Origin: Vibrio cyclitrophicus
Lineage (GTDB): Bacteria; Pseudomonadota; Gammaproteobacteria; Enterobacterales; Vibrionaceae
Direction: 5' to 3'
NCBI GenBank assembly: GCA_023206055.1
Contig: CP065366.1
Coordinates: forward strand, 2,108,001-2,172,000
Length of the DNA stretch: 64,000 nt
Shown here: in pieces, positions 1 through 9,314 of the stretch
Position numbering within the stretch: the first letter of the stretch is position 1
How the letters are laid out: every line of letters begins with the position of its first letter
The notes under the pieces: model-generated
Seen by the model: the letters and a program-made list of their open reading frames with translations, nothing else
Databases searched by the model: none
Told to the model about the DNA's origin: nothing
Made by a program: the position numbers and the translations under genes

Positions 1-278
1 GTGTTGAGAAAAACATTGAAAACCAACGTCGTCACCGTCTAACGGCAAACGTTAACTACTCAATGGAAAACTGGCGCTTTGGTTTTGAAGGTAACTACTA
101 CAAAGCCGATGGATACGACATCTACGACAACGACGATACCAACTACGAGTTGAACGCAAGTATCCGCCATATCATGGGTCAATGGGCACCGTATGTAGAA
201 TTTGGTGATGTTAGCACTTCATCAACAAAAGCAACTCGTGAACTGCGTAGCCGTGTTGGTCTAACTTACAGCTTCTAA
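1..278 (+). CDS. KdgM-family oligouronate porin, 3' end only
   Basis: The frame is open from the left edge to the stop at 276-278, so only about the last 90 residues of an outer-membrane protein are present. The segment alternates aromatic and polar residues as beta-strands do. It ends in VGLTYSF, with the C-terminal phenylalanine typical of outer-membrane barrels. The complete porin at 9315-10175 ends almost identically (VGVAYSF) and has similar final strands, which supports the KdgM (oligogalacturonate/oligoalginate-specific porin) family. Such porins pass acidic oligosaccharides made by secreted lyases into the periplasm. The start and any signal peptide lie outside the window. A terminator follows at 341. 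Confidence 0.8.
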   Translation, partial: VEKNIENQRRHRLTANVNYSMENWRFGFEGNYYKADGYDIYDNDDTNYELNASIRHIMGQWAPYVEFGDVSTSSTKATRELRSRVGLTYSF

Positions 279-340
279 GCTGCACGACTTATGAAAAATC
301 TGAGATAATTACTGTCCTAATTTTCTAAGACCTAAACAAA

Positions 341-366
341 AGCCAGCTTAATTGCTGGCTTTTTTC
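341..366 (+). terminator. Rho-independent terminator after the porin
   Basis: A perfect AGCCAGC/GCTGGCT stem with a short A/T-rich loop is followed by a run of six T. It lies 62 bases after the porin stop. Confidence 0.85.
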
Positions 367-415
367 CTTTAAAATCAGTTCAGTAAAATAGAGCCGAGTA
401 CTTGAACCCCTTTCC

Positions 416-1132
416 CTAGTGGCTGATCCGATAGAGAAAGGCAACAGTCACATCATTGTTCGGGACCACTCGCTTCTGCTGAGCTAAAAGTAATTCTGCA
501 GTTGACACAGCATCCGCTAGGGCGTTATGGCTGTTATACTCGGGAAGCCCATACCTGTGTCGCGTGCCCGCTAGAGTTAAGTCCACCTCTTCATGGTTAC
601 TGATTGCTTTCTCCATACTCTTTTCGATACACAAGGTATCAAGCCAAAGCAAAGGAATCGCTCTTAAACCGTAACAACGAAGAAGATATTGGCTAATAAA
701 CTTCTCTTCGACCACACAAGCGTGCGCGACAATGATCTTGCCTTTTGCTGCTTCGAAAAAAGTCAGCATCGCATCATGAATAGACGCGCCCTCTTCCAAC
801 ATTTGCGGCGTAATATGGTTAATGACAGCCGTTTCAGCATTGATCTGCGAATCGTTATTAAGATAGATATGCTTGGCTGACGCCAAGTCGATTCTCCCCT
901 TAACCACATTGACCCAACCCATAGATAAGATAAGGTCTTGTTCGCTGTCTAAGCCTGTGGTTTCAAGATCTAAAACGATGTATTCGCTGTCTTTGGCCAA
1001 GTCCGTCATCTCAGGGCAAGGTTGTTCAACGAGATCATGTAACGCTTCTGGCAACTTAACCGTACCCAGATATTGCTTACGCTTACGTTTAATTCGTTCA
1101 AGCGGGTGAAAATAGTTTAACAAGGCTTTCAT
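416..1132 (-). CDS. DnaQ-like 3'-5' exonuclease (DEDDh family)
   Basis: 238 residues, cytoplasmic, resembling the epsilon-subunit-like exonucleases that are not part of Pol III. The Exo I motif is LDLETTG (D55, E57). The C-terminal Exo III region has HNALADA, giving the His-x4-Asp of the DEDDh class. Together these predict a two-metal 3'-5' nuclease. It is translationally coupled to the upstream gene: the stop and start share one base (TAATG). This two-gene pair with a cNMP/CBS/DUF294 protein recurs in gammaproteobacteria, often near acetate metabolism genes (family knowledge), but no acs/actP is visible here. The natural substrate is unknown. Confidence 0.85.
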   Translation of the reverse strand: MKALLNYFHPLERIKRKRKQYLGTVKLPEALHDLVEQPCPEMTDLAKDSEYIVLDLETTGLDSEQDLILSMGWVNVVKGRIDLASAKHIYLNNDSQINAETAVINHITPQMLEEGASIHDAMLTFFEAAKGKIIVAHACVVEEKFISQYLLRCYGLRAIPLLWLDTLCIEKSMEKAISNHEEVDLTLAGTRHRYGLPEYNSHNALADAVSTAELLLAQQKRVVPNNDVTVAFLYRISH

Positions 1133-3006
1133 TAACGTGCTCCGAAACGAATCTTCGCTGCTTCTTGAAGGTCGGCAATGATCCTAAAGGCATCTTTCAA
1201 GTGTTTACGCTCAAAGCTACCAAAGCTATCTGGGTTGATGTTGTTGTCAGGCACATCCCCGTTCTTCAACGCTTCAAGTTGATGACCAAAACGGAAAGAG
1301 AGAATGAACTGATAAGCACCCAGAATGTTCTTGAATGCGTCGTCGCTCAGCATGCCTTTTTCATTGGCAGCTGCGAAACGTTCGTCAGTCGCCGACAAGT
1401 CGCACTCCACAGCAAGGCCATAAATACGTGCTAAGTCGATAATCAAGTTGATCGCGTACTTCTTCACGTTCAACGTTTTCTTATTCTCACCTGACTTCTC
1501 TAGTACCAAACTATTAAAGATGCCAAGTGGTGGGTTGGTATTGACCGCGTCTTTCACTAGCGTGCTTAAAAACTCACGGTTACCGCGAATATTACTATGC
1601 AATTCATCACGAAGAATGCCTTCGTACTCACTGTTGCCATAGATAGTACGAATTTCTAGGAACACACTAATGTTAAGCAAGCGTTCGTACTCTGGGTTAG
1701 CTACCCACTTCTTGTAGTAATGCTTCCAAACGCTGAGTGGCTGACACCATTTTGGCGTCGCGGCCATAAATTTGCCTGGACATAATGGGTAGTGACAGCT
1801 TGCTAAGCCGTTGGTCACCATCATAGCTAAGTGTTTGAAGTAAATACGGTCACTGTCTGTTGCATCGTCGGCCAGTACAATCGCGCTGTCTTGATCCGAC
1901 AACATGTGGACTTCGTTACGCGCGTGCGATCCCGCTACGATCCAAGAGAAATCACACGGCGGTGGACCTAACTTATCAATCGCTATCTGAATCAACCGGC
2001 GAGTGTAGGCGTCCATAATCATGGTCATTACTTTGCCAACGGTTTCAGGGGCAACCTTGCCTTCCACCAGCGCTTCAAAAATAGCTTGGCGCTCTGAAGT
2101 GAAAGAAGACATAGTTTTCACGCTGCCCGCGTATTTAATCTTCTCAATCAAGAAAATCGCTTGAACACGGTGGTTTTGAACCAAATGAGACGTAGTAAGA
2201 AGACCAACGACTTTATTCTCTTTCACAACTGGCAAGTTACGGATATTGAATTGCATCATGATAGACGCAGCATGCAGCACTAAATCATCCGGTTTAACCG
2301 TAAGTGGAGAGTGCGTCATTACCTCAGAGATCAGGCTATCAGTACTGACACCATGGGCGATCACTCGCTTGGTCATGTCTCGGTCGGTGATCAAACCAAC
2401 AATGGTTTCACCTTCATAGATCACAGCACATGGCGAGCGTTGATGAAGCATTTCAACCGCAACTGATTGGATGCTTTGCTCAGACTTAACAATCGCCACC
2501 TGCCCGCTGGCCACTTCCTCAACCTTACGAATGAACAAGCCTTTCTCTTTATTTGACCAGACCACGTCCAGAGCTGATTTTAAGCGAACCTGCGCCTGTG
2601 AAGCAAAGTGTTCAGCGCAACTTGGAAAGGCTTTGAAAAGCGTTTGAAGTGCCGAGTGTGGAATCACATAAAGCAAGGTGTTCTCGATTGCGACAGCTCT
2701 ATAGCCCTTTTCGTCGTTGACTTCAGAATCTAAAAACGTAAAGCCGAACAAATCTTCACTGCCTAAACGTGCGCGGAGCACACCGTCCGATTTTCGTTGC
2801 TCCATCGAGCCCGTTCGAATGATATAGAGCGACTTCTCTTTACCCGACTCACACAGATCAACCACATCCCCTTTGCCGAGGTAAGTGATCTGAACATTAG
2901 AGGCAAGCTCACGAAGCGCTTCTTTAGGGATCTTATCGAATGGGTCGATTTGACCTATGAATTGAAGAATATTTGGCAGTAGAGACTGGGGCATAATCAC
3001 ACTCAC
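1132..3006 (-). CDS. Cyclic-nucleotide-binding / CBS / DUF294 nucleotidyltransferase-like signalling protein
   Basis: 624 residues, no signal peptide or membrane segment. In order: a cNMP-binding (CAP_ED) domain at about 15-135; two CBS domains at about 165-285; a DUF294 nucleotidyltransferase-like domain with GSHARNE (359-365) and a DQD metal motif (371-373), the G-S...D-x-D pattern of the pol-beta fold; and a DUF294 C-terminal domain to about 620. It is expected to sense nucleotides and act as a uridylyl/adenylyltransferase-like regulator, but no substrate can be deduced. It is the first gene of a two-gene operon with the exonuclease. It looks unrelated to the alginate genes around it. Confidence 0.85.
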   Translation of the reverse strand: MSVIMPQSLLPNILQFIGQIDPFDKIPKEALRELASNVQITYLGKGDVVDLCESGKEKSLYIIRTGSMEQRKSDGVLRARLGSEDLFGFTFLDSEVNDEKGYRAVAIENTLLYVIPHSALQTLFKAFPSCAEHFASQAQVRLKSALDVVWSNKEKGLFIRKVEEVASGQVAIVKSEQSIQSVAVEMLHQRSPCAVIYEGETIVGLITDRDMTKRVIAHGVSTDSLISEVMTHSPLTVKPDDLVLHAASIMMQFNIRNLPVVKENKVVGLLTTSHLVQNHRVQAIFLIEKIKYAGSVKTMSSFTSERQAIFEALVEGKVAPETVGKVMTMIMDAYTRRLIQIAIDKLGPPPCDFSWIVAGSHARNEVHMLSDQDSAIVLADDATDSDRIYFKHLAMMVTNGLASCHYPLCPGKFMAATPKWCQPLSVWKHYYKKWVANPEYERLLNISVFLEIRTIYGNSEYEGILRDELHSNIRGNREFLSTLVKDAVNTNPPLGIFNSLVLEKSGENKKTLNVKKYAINLIIDLARIYGLAVECDLSATDERFAAANEKGMLSDDAFKNILGAYQFILSFRFGHQLEALKNGDVPDNNINPDSFGSFERKHLKDAFRIIADLQEAAKIRFGAR

Positions 3007-3124
3007 AATAATTTAATTAGTATTATTATATAATTTAAAATACTGGTTACTAGTGCTTTTAACGAAACAGCAAATAATAGATTAAATATTGGACATCAAT
3101 CAGGTTTTCATCAAATTTGGATGC

Positions 3125-3153
3125 AAAAAAAGCACGTATGAAGCGTGCTTTTT
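3125..3153 (-). terminator. Terminator of the first GntR regulator
   Basis: A hairpin of AAAAGCACG and CGTGCTTTT with a short loop. On the minus strand it ends in a T run (the A run at 3125-3130 on the plus strand). It lies between the regulator stop and the start of the DUF294 gene. Confidence 0.75.
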
Positions 3154-3276
3154 AGAGATCACTGTTTAAGTTAGCTTTATATAACCGTAATTTTAAATTT
3201 GACGACCCGGGTTTTACGAGAATTACCTCTCGTCAATAATGCAAAACTATCAAAGCTAAAATAACAATAAAAACAA

Positions 3277-3996
3277 TTAGCTAGCGGCTGGTAGCCTGTG
3301 GTTTGTTTCCAATAAGTGACTTGCTGACGCATGGCGCGCTTTGTCACTATTACCTGCCATAATTGCTTCATAAATCTGGCGGTGTTCGTTAATACAAGTA
3401 CTTCCCTCTTCAGAAGAGTGAGAAATAAAGTTAACAAACATCGTGGTTAAGATGTTACCAAATGGAAGGTAGAAGTCGTTACCTGTTGCATTGAAGATCA
3501 AACTATGGAATTTCATATCAATATCTAACCAACGTTCTTGATCAAGAGTTTCTTCGTTAGAGATTTCTACCATTTGTTGGAAAATACCTGATAGTTCAAT
3601 GCGTTGTTCTGCACTCGCGAACTGAGCGGCTAAAGCACACGCTTCTGGTTCAATCGCTCGGCGTAACCCCAAAAACTGATGACAGAATTGGTCTGTGTCG
3701 GCCAAACCGTCCATCCATTCAATCAATTGTGGATCTAAGAAGTTCCAGTACGCACGGTCAACAACGCGAGTACCAATCTTGGGGCGAGATTCTAATAGGC
3801 CTTTTGAAGTCAGAAGCTTAACGGCTTCTCTTAATGCTGTTCTACTGATACCAAATTGCTCACACAGAGCCATTTCACCAGGGATAATAGAACCTTGAGG
3901 CAAATTGCCCGACAAAATACCACGGGCGATTTCACGTGCAACTTGCACATGAAGGCTTCGCTTAGAGCCTGAAATAGAATTGAAAGAGCCAGCCAT
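3277..3996 (-). CDS. GntR/FadR-family (FCD) transcriptional regulator, copy 1
   Basis: 239 residues. The N-terminal winged helix at about 15-80 contains the GntR signature (SLHVQVAREIARGILSG, then GEMALCEQFGISRTALREAV). A C-terminal FCD ligand domain at about 100-230 carries the acidic/histidine metal-ligand pattern of the family (DIDMKFHSLIF; later HSSEEG and NEH). It is nearly identical to the regulator at 30483-31199, including the whole DNA-reading helix, so both should bind the same operator. Its setting among alginate genes and the recurrent TTGTANTACAA boxes suggest a uronate-responsive repressor; the ligand (DEH or KDG?) is inference. It is divergent from the SDR gene, and the intergenic region holds a degenerate operator box. 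Confidence 0.88.
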   Translation of the reverse strand: MAGSFNSISGSKRSLHVQVAREIARGILSGNLPQGSIIPGEMALCEQFGISRTALREAVKLLTSKGLLESRPKIGTRVVDRAYWNFLDPQLIEWMDGLADTDQFCHQFLGLRRAIEPEACALAAQFASAEQRIELSGIFQQMVEISNEETLDQERWLDIDMKFHSLIFNATGNDFYLPFGNILTTMFVNFISHSSEEGSTCINEHRQIYEAIMAGNSDKARHASASHLLETNHRLPAAS

Positions 3997-4338
3997 GTGT
4001 CTACTTACTTATTAGATATGTATTATTTAACCCGGACTATAGCACTGATTTATATCTGCACCAACTTAGTATAAGAATAACGTGAGGTCACTCCTGATAT
4101 GCTCTAGAGCAATATTTCACTCACCCAACACCTATTAAGCACATAAAACCCTATGAGCTCATTAATTCATACAAATAGTTCTTATTTACACTTTTTGAGT
4201 ATGCGTGAACTCACAAAACCACTCTTACTCTCACTATTTCTGTCGTTAATGATCGGTTTTGAGATGAACATCCTTGAATATAGCAAGTGTTATTGTATGA
4301 TTTATTAACGCAAATAATCTACAATATAGGCGACTCTG
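3997..4338. other. Divergent regulatory region between GntR copy 1 and the SDR gene
   Basis: An A/T-rich 342-base gap with no credible gene. The segment ATGTATTATTTAA at about 4017-4029, just upstream of the regulator, recurs upstream of its near-identical paralogue at about 31.23 kb. It may be an autoregulatory element or simply shared ancestry. A degenerate operator box is at 4293. Confidence 0.5.
4293..4303. promoter_or_regulatory. Degenerate uronate-operator box upstream of the SDR gene
   Basis: TTGTATGATTT: the left half matches the TTGTANTACAA boxes of this window, the right half does not. It lies 36 bases before the SDR start, at a promoter-like distance. Nearly the same degenerate form (TTGTATGATTA) precedes the dehydrogenase at 20057-20938. 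Confidence 0.4.
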
Positions 4339-5115
4339 ATGTTTAACGATTTAAAAGGCAAACGCATTCTAATTACTGGCTCGACCGCTGGTATGGGCTT
4401 AGCTACCGCACGTATTTTTGCTAAGTACGGTGCAAAGATTGGCATCAATAGTCGTGCTTTTAGCCCGAAAGTCGATGACGTTATTACGGAACTCACTGCA
4501 CTGGGTGGCGATGTTGCATTTTTTCCCGCAAACCTAATGGACACATTAGAGTGCGAAAGGTTGGTCAAAGAGTTCACTGACCATTTTGGTGGCATGGATG
4601 TATTGATCAACAACGCAGGTGGCCTTGGTGGTCGCGCCAACCTAGAAAATATCGATGATGAATTTTATGAGCGCGTAATGAACCTTAATGTTCGTTCTGC
4701 ACTAATGACAACCAAGTTCTCTATCCCTCACTTACGCGCTTCTGCTGTTGAGTCGGGGCAAACATCGTGTGTTATCAGCACGGGTTCGATTGCTGCTCGC
4801 GAAGGTGGCGGTGTGGGGGCTGGCATCTATGCAGCTTCAAAAGCGTGGTTACACGACATTCACCGTAACTGGGTGAAAGAGTTTGCGAAAGACAATATCC
4901 GTTTCAACATTGTTTCTCCGGGCACTATCGATACTGCATTTCACGATGGTAAAAGCGACGAGCTGAAATCAAACATTGCTAGCAACATCCCAATGGGACG
5001 CTTTGGTGATATTGATGAAGTTGCCCCTTCATTTGCTTTCTTTGCATCGCACGCTTGCAGCGGTTACATCACAGGTCAAATCCTAGATGTTAACGGCGGA
5101 CAAATTACACCTTAG
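4339..5115 (+). CDS. SDR-family NAD(P)-dependent oxidoreductase (candidate uronate/DEH dehydrogenase)
   Basis: 258 residues, a classical short-chain dehydrogenase. The nucleotide-binding motif TGSTAGMG is at about 13-20, NNAG at about 92-95, the catalytic Ser within STGSIA, and Tyr-x3-Lys within YAASKAW. The C-terminus ends DVNGGQITP, as in FabG/KduD-like enzymes. Position next to a uronate-type regulator and in an alginate locus makes reduction of 4-deoxy-L-erythro-5-hexoseulose uronate (DEH), or KduD-like oxidation/reduction of a keto-deoxy sugar acid, the best guess. SDR-type DEH reductases are known (Sphingomonas A1-R). Another candidate for that step is at 20057-20938. The exact substrate is not shown by sequence. 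Confidence 0.8.
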   Translation: MFNDLKGKRILITGSTAGMGLATARIFAKYGAKIGINSRAFSPKVDDVITELTALGGDVAFFPANLMDTLECERLVKEFTDHFGGMDVLINNAGGLGGRANLENIDDEFYERVMNLNVRSALMTTKFSIPHLRASAVESGQTSCVISTGSIAAREGGGVGAGIYAASKAWLHDIHRNWVKEFAKDNIRFNIVSPGTIDTAFHDGKSDELKSNIASNIPMGRFGDIDEVAPSFAFFASHACSGYITGQILDVNGGQITP

Positions 5116-5231
5116 TTAGCTGGTTTGTATAAGCTCACTCAGCAATTTAAGTTCGCCACACTATATAAAGTCAACAGACCCTAGTAGATGAGGAAAACCT
5201 CACACTAAATTCGACGTATACACTGACATCA

Positions 5232-5258
5232 AACGCCAGATTCGTCTGGTTTTTTTTG
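5232..5258 (+). terminator. Terminator between the SDR gene and GntR copy 2
   Basis: CCAGA-TTCG-TCTGG, a stable UUCG-type tetraloop hairpin, followed by nine T. It separates the SDR transcript from the next regulator, which starts 31 bases later. Confidence 0.8.
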
Positions 5259-5288
5259 TTTTTAAAGTTTCAATTTCAGGTGGTTTAA

Positions 5289-6011
5289 ATGTCAATATTT
5301 ACATTGGTGGAAGATTCAAGCCGCCGAATTCATGTTCAAGTGGCGAGGCAAATTGCTCGCAAGATCTTGTCAGGCGAGTTAGAAGAAAATCAAAAGTTAC
5401 CCAGCGAAATGGAGTTGTGCGATATCTTTGGCGTGAGCAGAACTGCCCTTCGAGAATCAACCAAGTTACTTTCGGCAAAAGGATTGATCGAGTCAAAGCC
5501 GAAAGTGGGCACTCGAATCAAACCAAGAACGCAGTGGCACTTCTTAGATCCGCAATTGCTATATTGGATTCAAGACTTAGAAGATACCAAGCCTTTCTTG
5601 TCTCAATTCTTAGGCTTAAGAAAAGCGATTGACCCGGAAGCGTGCGCACTGGCCGCAACCAACGCAACTGTCGAGCAGCGCAAAGAGCTTTCAATTCTTT
5701 TTCAAAAGATGACCATTGCAGCAAACAGCTTTGATTATGAAGAGTGGACAGCTAACGATCACCTGTTTCATCAAACGATTTTCCTATCAACAGGTAATCA
5801 GTTCTACATTCCGTTTGCTAACATTTTATCGACGATTTTCAAGCAATTTATCGACCATTCAGCTGAAGGCGGTCGCTTCTGTTTGGAAGAACACAAAGCG
5901 ATTTACGACGCGATAATGTCAGGAAATGCCAAGCAAGCTCGTATTGCTTCTCAAGCTTTGCTAGACGATGAGAACCAAAAGCTGTCTCGGGTTGAACTCG
6001 CCATGGCATAA
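5289..6011 (+). CDS. GntR/FadR-family (FCD) transcriptional regulator, divergent paralogue
   Basis: 240 residues. It has the same architecture as the other two regulators in this window: a winged helix at about 12-75 (SEMELCDIFGVSRTALREST) and an FCD domain at about 95-230. It is clearly diverged (roughly half the residues are shared), including in the wing and the ligand domain. It probably responds to a related sugar acid and may read a variant of the same operator. The start ATG follows CAGGTGG at a normal Shine-Dalgarno distance. Downstream lies a 13-bp perfect inverted repeat. Confidence 0.87.
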   Translation: MSIFTLVEDSSRRIHVQVARQIARKILSGELEENQKLPSEMELCDIFGVSRTALRESTKLLSAKGLIESKPKVGTRIKPRTQWHFLDPQLLYWIQDLEDTKPFLSQFLGLRKAIDPEACALAATNATVEQRKELSILFQKMTIAANSFDYEEWTANDHLFHQTIFLSTGNQFYIPFANILSTIFKQFIDHSAEGGRFCLEEHKAIYDAIMSGNAKQARIASQALLDDENQKLSRVELAMA

Positions 6012-6025
6012 CCAAGATCGACCAA

Positions 6026-6055
6026 CTGACTCGTGTATCTCAATACACGAGTCAG
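6026..6055 (+). terminator. Probable terminator after GntR copy 2
   Basis: A 13-bp perfect inverted repeat (CTGACTCGTGTAT/ATACACGAGTCAG) with a 4-base loop. The following T tract is short and interrupted, so termination may be weak. Confidence 0.5.
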
Positions 6056-6167
6056 TCACATTTTAGCGTCCAATTTTTTACTATCCATACCGTAGTGTTT
6101 AATCTTTAAACCTTGAAGTCGGGTCATCTCTGAGAAAGCTCACGGTTATACACATAAGGTGTTGTTT

Positions 6168-7526
6168 GTGTCTTCGCAATCGTACGTAAGGAAAAACTTC
6201 TCTCTCGCCTGGCCACTCGCCTTAAACGCATTACTGATGCAGTCGATGTTGATGATCGACACACTATTGGTTTCTCCGCTTGGTGAAATACCTCTTGCAG
6301 CGATGGGCATTGCCACGACCATCATCGCGTTTGTGCTAGGGATTCAAATGGCGTTGGCCAATGGTACGCAACTTGTTCTCAGCCGCGCAGTCGGCTCTGG
6401 TGTCACCTCTTCGCTATCCAAAGCATTTTGGGCGGGTCTATTTATCAATGTTGGCGTCGCATTGATGTTTTGGATTCTGCTGACCTTTTTTGAACAACCT
6501 TTAATTCAAGCATTAACCGACGATAAAACACTTCATCTTGAGATTGATCACTATCTGGACATCTCAAAATATCTGGTGATCTTCACAGCATTAACACAAG
6601 TGATCATTGCCTTGTTTAATGGGCTGGGCAGAACTAAAGTCCCGTTTAAAGGTTACTTGATCGAACTTCCAGTCAACGCCGTGCTCTCTTATGTGCTCAT
6701 TTATGGTTTCTCAAACTTTGAAGGCACTGGCGTGCAAGGTGCAGCACTTGGTAGTGTCATCGCCATCACAGTTCGTCTTGTGTATTTGATTCTGTGTGTG
6801 CATTACGATTCGTCTGTGTCACTGAAGCTGGATACTGAAAAGTCTGAGTTCATCACCAACATCCGCCGTCACTTTATTGAAATATTCCCTGTCGCTGCGA
6901 ATGTGACCATGCTTTCGATTGGTGCGACGATCTATCAGTTGTTGTACTCACAACTCAATATCAATGCTTACGTGGCGATTACCTTGGTGATGCCGTGGAT
7001 CCGTGCCGGCACTCAATTCATTACTGCTTGGGCTCATTCCTCAGCGATTACTATCAGCCAAGCGATCGGTTCGAAAAAAATGGATGACCTGACCAAAAAC
7101 GTTGATACCAGTATTGATGTTGCAGTTGGCATCTCTGTGGTTTGTGCGGTGATGTTTGCAGGTTTAAGTTTGGTGATTGGCGATATTTACTCAGAGCTTG
7201 ACGCCTCTACTTATCAAGCTTTGGCTATTATTGCCCCACTCTACATCTTTTTGCCAATCGTTCGTGGTTACAACACCGTTCACGGTCACGTATTAAGAGC
7301 ACTCGGTAAAACCACTGACGTTTTCAAAATCAACTTTACTGGCCAGTGGGTCATTTCAATCCCACTGTGTGCTTTGATTATCTTTGGCTTAGACGGCTCT
7401 ATCTTTTGGGCATTTGCTATCCAACCATTTGAAGAGATAGTCAAAGCCTTCCCATTCCGTCACTTGGCACGCAAATCTCTTAAAGAGTTTGATGCCAGCA
7501 AAGCTAAAGAGTTGATGTATGACTAA
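6168..7526 (+). CDS. MATE-family multidrug/sodium antiporter
   Basis: About 452 residues, with twelve hydrophobic segments in two homologous halves, the usual size of MatE (NorM/DinF-type) exporters that expel cations or drugs in exchange for Na+ or H+. The N-terminus (NFSLAWPLALNALLMQSMLMIDTLLVSPLG) is typical of the first MATE helix. The GTG at 6168 is chosen because AAGGTG lies 6 bases before it. An upstream in-frame GTG at 6159 would overlap that ribosome site. No alginate role is evident, and it ends with its own strong terminator. Confidence 0.88.
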   Translation: MSSQSYVRKNFSLAWPLALNALLMQSMLMIDTLLVSPLGEIPLAAMGIATTIIAFVLGIQMALANGTQLVLSRAVGSGVTSSLSKAFWAGLFINVGVALMFWILLTFFEQPLIQALTDDKTLHLEIDHYLDISKYLVIFTALTQVIIALFNGLGRTKVPFKGYLIELPVNAVLSYVLIYGFSNFEGTGVQGAALGSVIAITVRLVYLILCVHYDSSVSLKLDTEKSEFITNIRRHFIEIFPVAANVTMLSIGATIYQLLYSQLNINAYVAITLVMPWIRAGTQFITAWAHSSAITISQAIGSKKMDDLTKNVDTSIDVAVGISVVCAVMFAGLSLVIGDIYSELDASTYQALAIIAPLYIFLPIVRGYNTVHGHVLRALGKTTDVFKINFTGQWVISIPLCALIIFGLDGSIFWAFAIQPFEEIVKAFPFRHLARKSLKEFDASKAKELMYD

Positions 7527-7573
7527 ACTCGGTATCGAGTTGTCATTCTAAAATCTTTCTACTCTTTCTGATT

Positions 7574-7607
7574 ACAACCTTGTCTTTTGACAAGGTTGTA
7601 TTGTTTT
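7574..7607 (+). terminator. Terminator of the MATE gene
   Basis: An 11-bp perfect stem ACAACCTTGTC/GACAAGGTTGT with a TTTT loop, followed by ATTGTTTTT. Confidence 0.88.
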
Positions 7608-7667
7608 TAGCCGTACGTTTTATTGGTTGGCTTCAATCCCTTCCGCTGATACCCAGCTCATATAAAA

Positions 7668-7702
7668 CAAAAAGACCACTCAACATTCGGTTAAGTGGTC
7701 TT
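7668..7702 (-). terminator. Terminator of the secreted PL7 lyase
   Basis: A 13-bp stem with one mismatch (AAGACCACTcAAC/GTTaAGTGGTCTT). Read on the minus strand it ends in a T-rich tail. It lies 49 bases past the lyase stop. Confidence 0.85.
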
Positions 7703-7750
7703 CGAAAACATTTGGCTGTGTTTAAGCTAGCCTACTGGTTACGCTAGGTA

Positions 7751-8788
7751 TTATTTACCGTTCAACTTAAGTGCAGAGAAAGTCACACTGTTGTAATCGC
7801 CATTCTTTTTATCGACAGCGAAATCACCCGTGCCGCCACAACCAGGGCCCCATACAGGGTGAGAATCGCTCACGCTGCATTGGCCGTATGCGCCCGCTTT
7901 ATAATAGAAATCATCTTCAGCATAACCCGTTGGTGAGTCAAGCTCATCAATGCCCTTGCTTAAGTCAATTTCATACTTAACCGTATCGTGACGCTCTGTT
8001 TCAAACGTCAGGTACATCATGGTGCCTTTCACTTCCACTTTGTAGCTAAACTCTTCACCAAGAGCAATCCCCGCTTCACCTGGTTCTGCTGGGTTTTCCC
8101 AAGTGTTGCCCCAAACAGGATAAGCGATGTCGGCACGGTTAGGATCTTTCTTCTCTAGGTTACGTTCATAGTTCCAAAATACTGAGCCCATTTCTTGGCC
8201 CGGAAACTTCTTGTAGAAGATCTTCAGTGGTTCATTACCGTGGCCGTAACCTGTTTTTGCTTTGATCAAAGCATCATGTTTCTTCGCGTGTATCTGACCA
8301 ACAACTACCGAGTGAGCCGGGTACTTTTCTGGGTACTTAGCATTAATCGCAACGTGATTCACTTTTAGTGTTGCTTCCAGTGTTCCGCCAACCGCACTGT
8401 ACTCGCTTGCATCTGGGTGGCTAGATAATGCCCACTGGTTGCCTTTGTCGGCCGTATCGATTGAGAAATCCGCGCCGCGTGGCATCTGGCGTAACTCAGA
8501 GCGCGCGTTTTTCGAGTTTTTCGTCGTAATCGCTTGGTTTTGTACTTCAAAGACGAGATTACCGTCTTTATCGAGATGGAAGAAATCACTATGTGAGTAG
8601 CTCATCATAGCGACCCCTTCTATTTCATCAACACGACCATCTTCATTAATATCCGAAGGAATCGTTATTTTCCAATTACGCATATCAAACTTATCAGCAG
8701 GCACTGGATCAGAAACACCGTTATTTGCAAAAGTAACCATTGGCACAGTCGCTAATAACGCCACTGCTAATATGTTTTTCTTAAACAT
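7751..8788 (-). CDS. Secreted PL7 alginate lyase
   Basis: 345 residues. The signal peptide runs over residues 1-21 (cleavage near TFA-NN). A single PL7 beta-jelly-roll follows with all three family signatures: RSELR (96-100), QIH (165-167) and YYKAGAYGQ (295-303, the usual YFKAGVYNQ block). These carry the catalytic Arg, Gln/His and Tyr residues for beta-elimination of alginate. There is no lipobox, so the enzyme should be free in the periplasm or outside the cell. Residues 46-57 form an EF-hand-like loop (DINEDGRVDEIE), a possible calcium site. Monocistronic, with its own terminator. Divergent from the porin at 9315, as expected for enzyme and uptake channel. Confidence 0.93.
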   Translation of the reverse strand: MFKKNILAVALLATVPMVTFANNGVSDPVPADKFDMRNWKITIPSDINEDGRVDEIEGVAMMSYSHSDFFHLDKDGNLVFEVQNQAITTKNSKNARSELRQMPRGADFSIDTADKGNQWALSSHPDASEYSAVGGTLEATLKVNHVAINAKYPEKYPAHSVVVGQIHAKKHDALIKAKTGYGHGNEPLKIFYKKFPGQEMGSVFWNYERNLEKKDPNRADIAYPVWGNTWENPAEPGEAGIALGEEFSYKVEVKGTMMYLTFETERHDTVKYEIDLSKGIDELDSPTGYAEDDFYYKAGAYGQCSVSDSHPVWGPGCGGTGDFAVDKKNGDYNSVTFSALKLNGK

Positions 8789-9314
8789 GACTCATCCTTT
8801 ATTGTTAACAAATACCAAGCAACACTCTCAGTATAAAAACTACGTTCAAACACCAATTCGTAATAATGACTATTTATTCGACCTAAAAAGAAACAATATA
8901 AAAACAACTAACCAACATAACCACAACGACAACTTTGAAATAGCTGACCTTGAATTTACCGTGTAAGTGATTACACCCATAAACTAAATATGTAAGTTTT
9001 ATGCCATTAATAGTTATGAACTGAATTATTTGTCTTATTTTAACACATAGATATCAACTAACTTACGACGTTTATAAATATGAGATCTAAGTCATTATCG
9101 ATTTAGAAAACAGCGTGATAATTGGGATATTCATAGCATTTAGCTATATATTTGGGCGATTATTCAGAAGTTTTTGATAGATCTCACAGAAATTTCATCC
9201 GGTAATTAATATCATATTTGTCATACATTAATTTAATACCATGTAAGGTATTGATTTGTGAGCCATGGGTACATTGGATGTATCCAAAATAAAAAATAAT
9301 AGTGAGACAAAGGT
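8789..9314. other. Divergent regulatory region between PL7 lyase and porin
   Basis: A 526-base A/T-rich region with no convincing gene. It contains one near-perfect operator box (9218). No clear second box was found on the lyase side, so lyase control may be indirect or use another site. Confidence 0.5.
9218..9228. promoter_or_regulatory. Uronate-operator box upstream of the porin
   Basis: TTGTCATACAT: one mismatch from the perfect palindromic form TTGTCATACAA found before the tct genes. It lies 86 bases ahead of the porin start. Confidence 0.55.

Noticed and set aside
4305..4640. 111-codon minus-strand open frame at the start of the SDR gene
   Set aside because: Overlaps the well-supported SDR coding sequence and has no family likeness.
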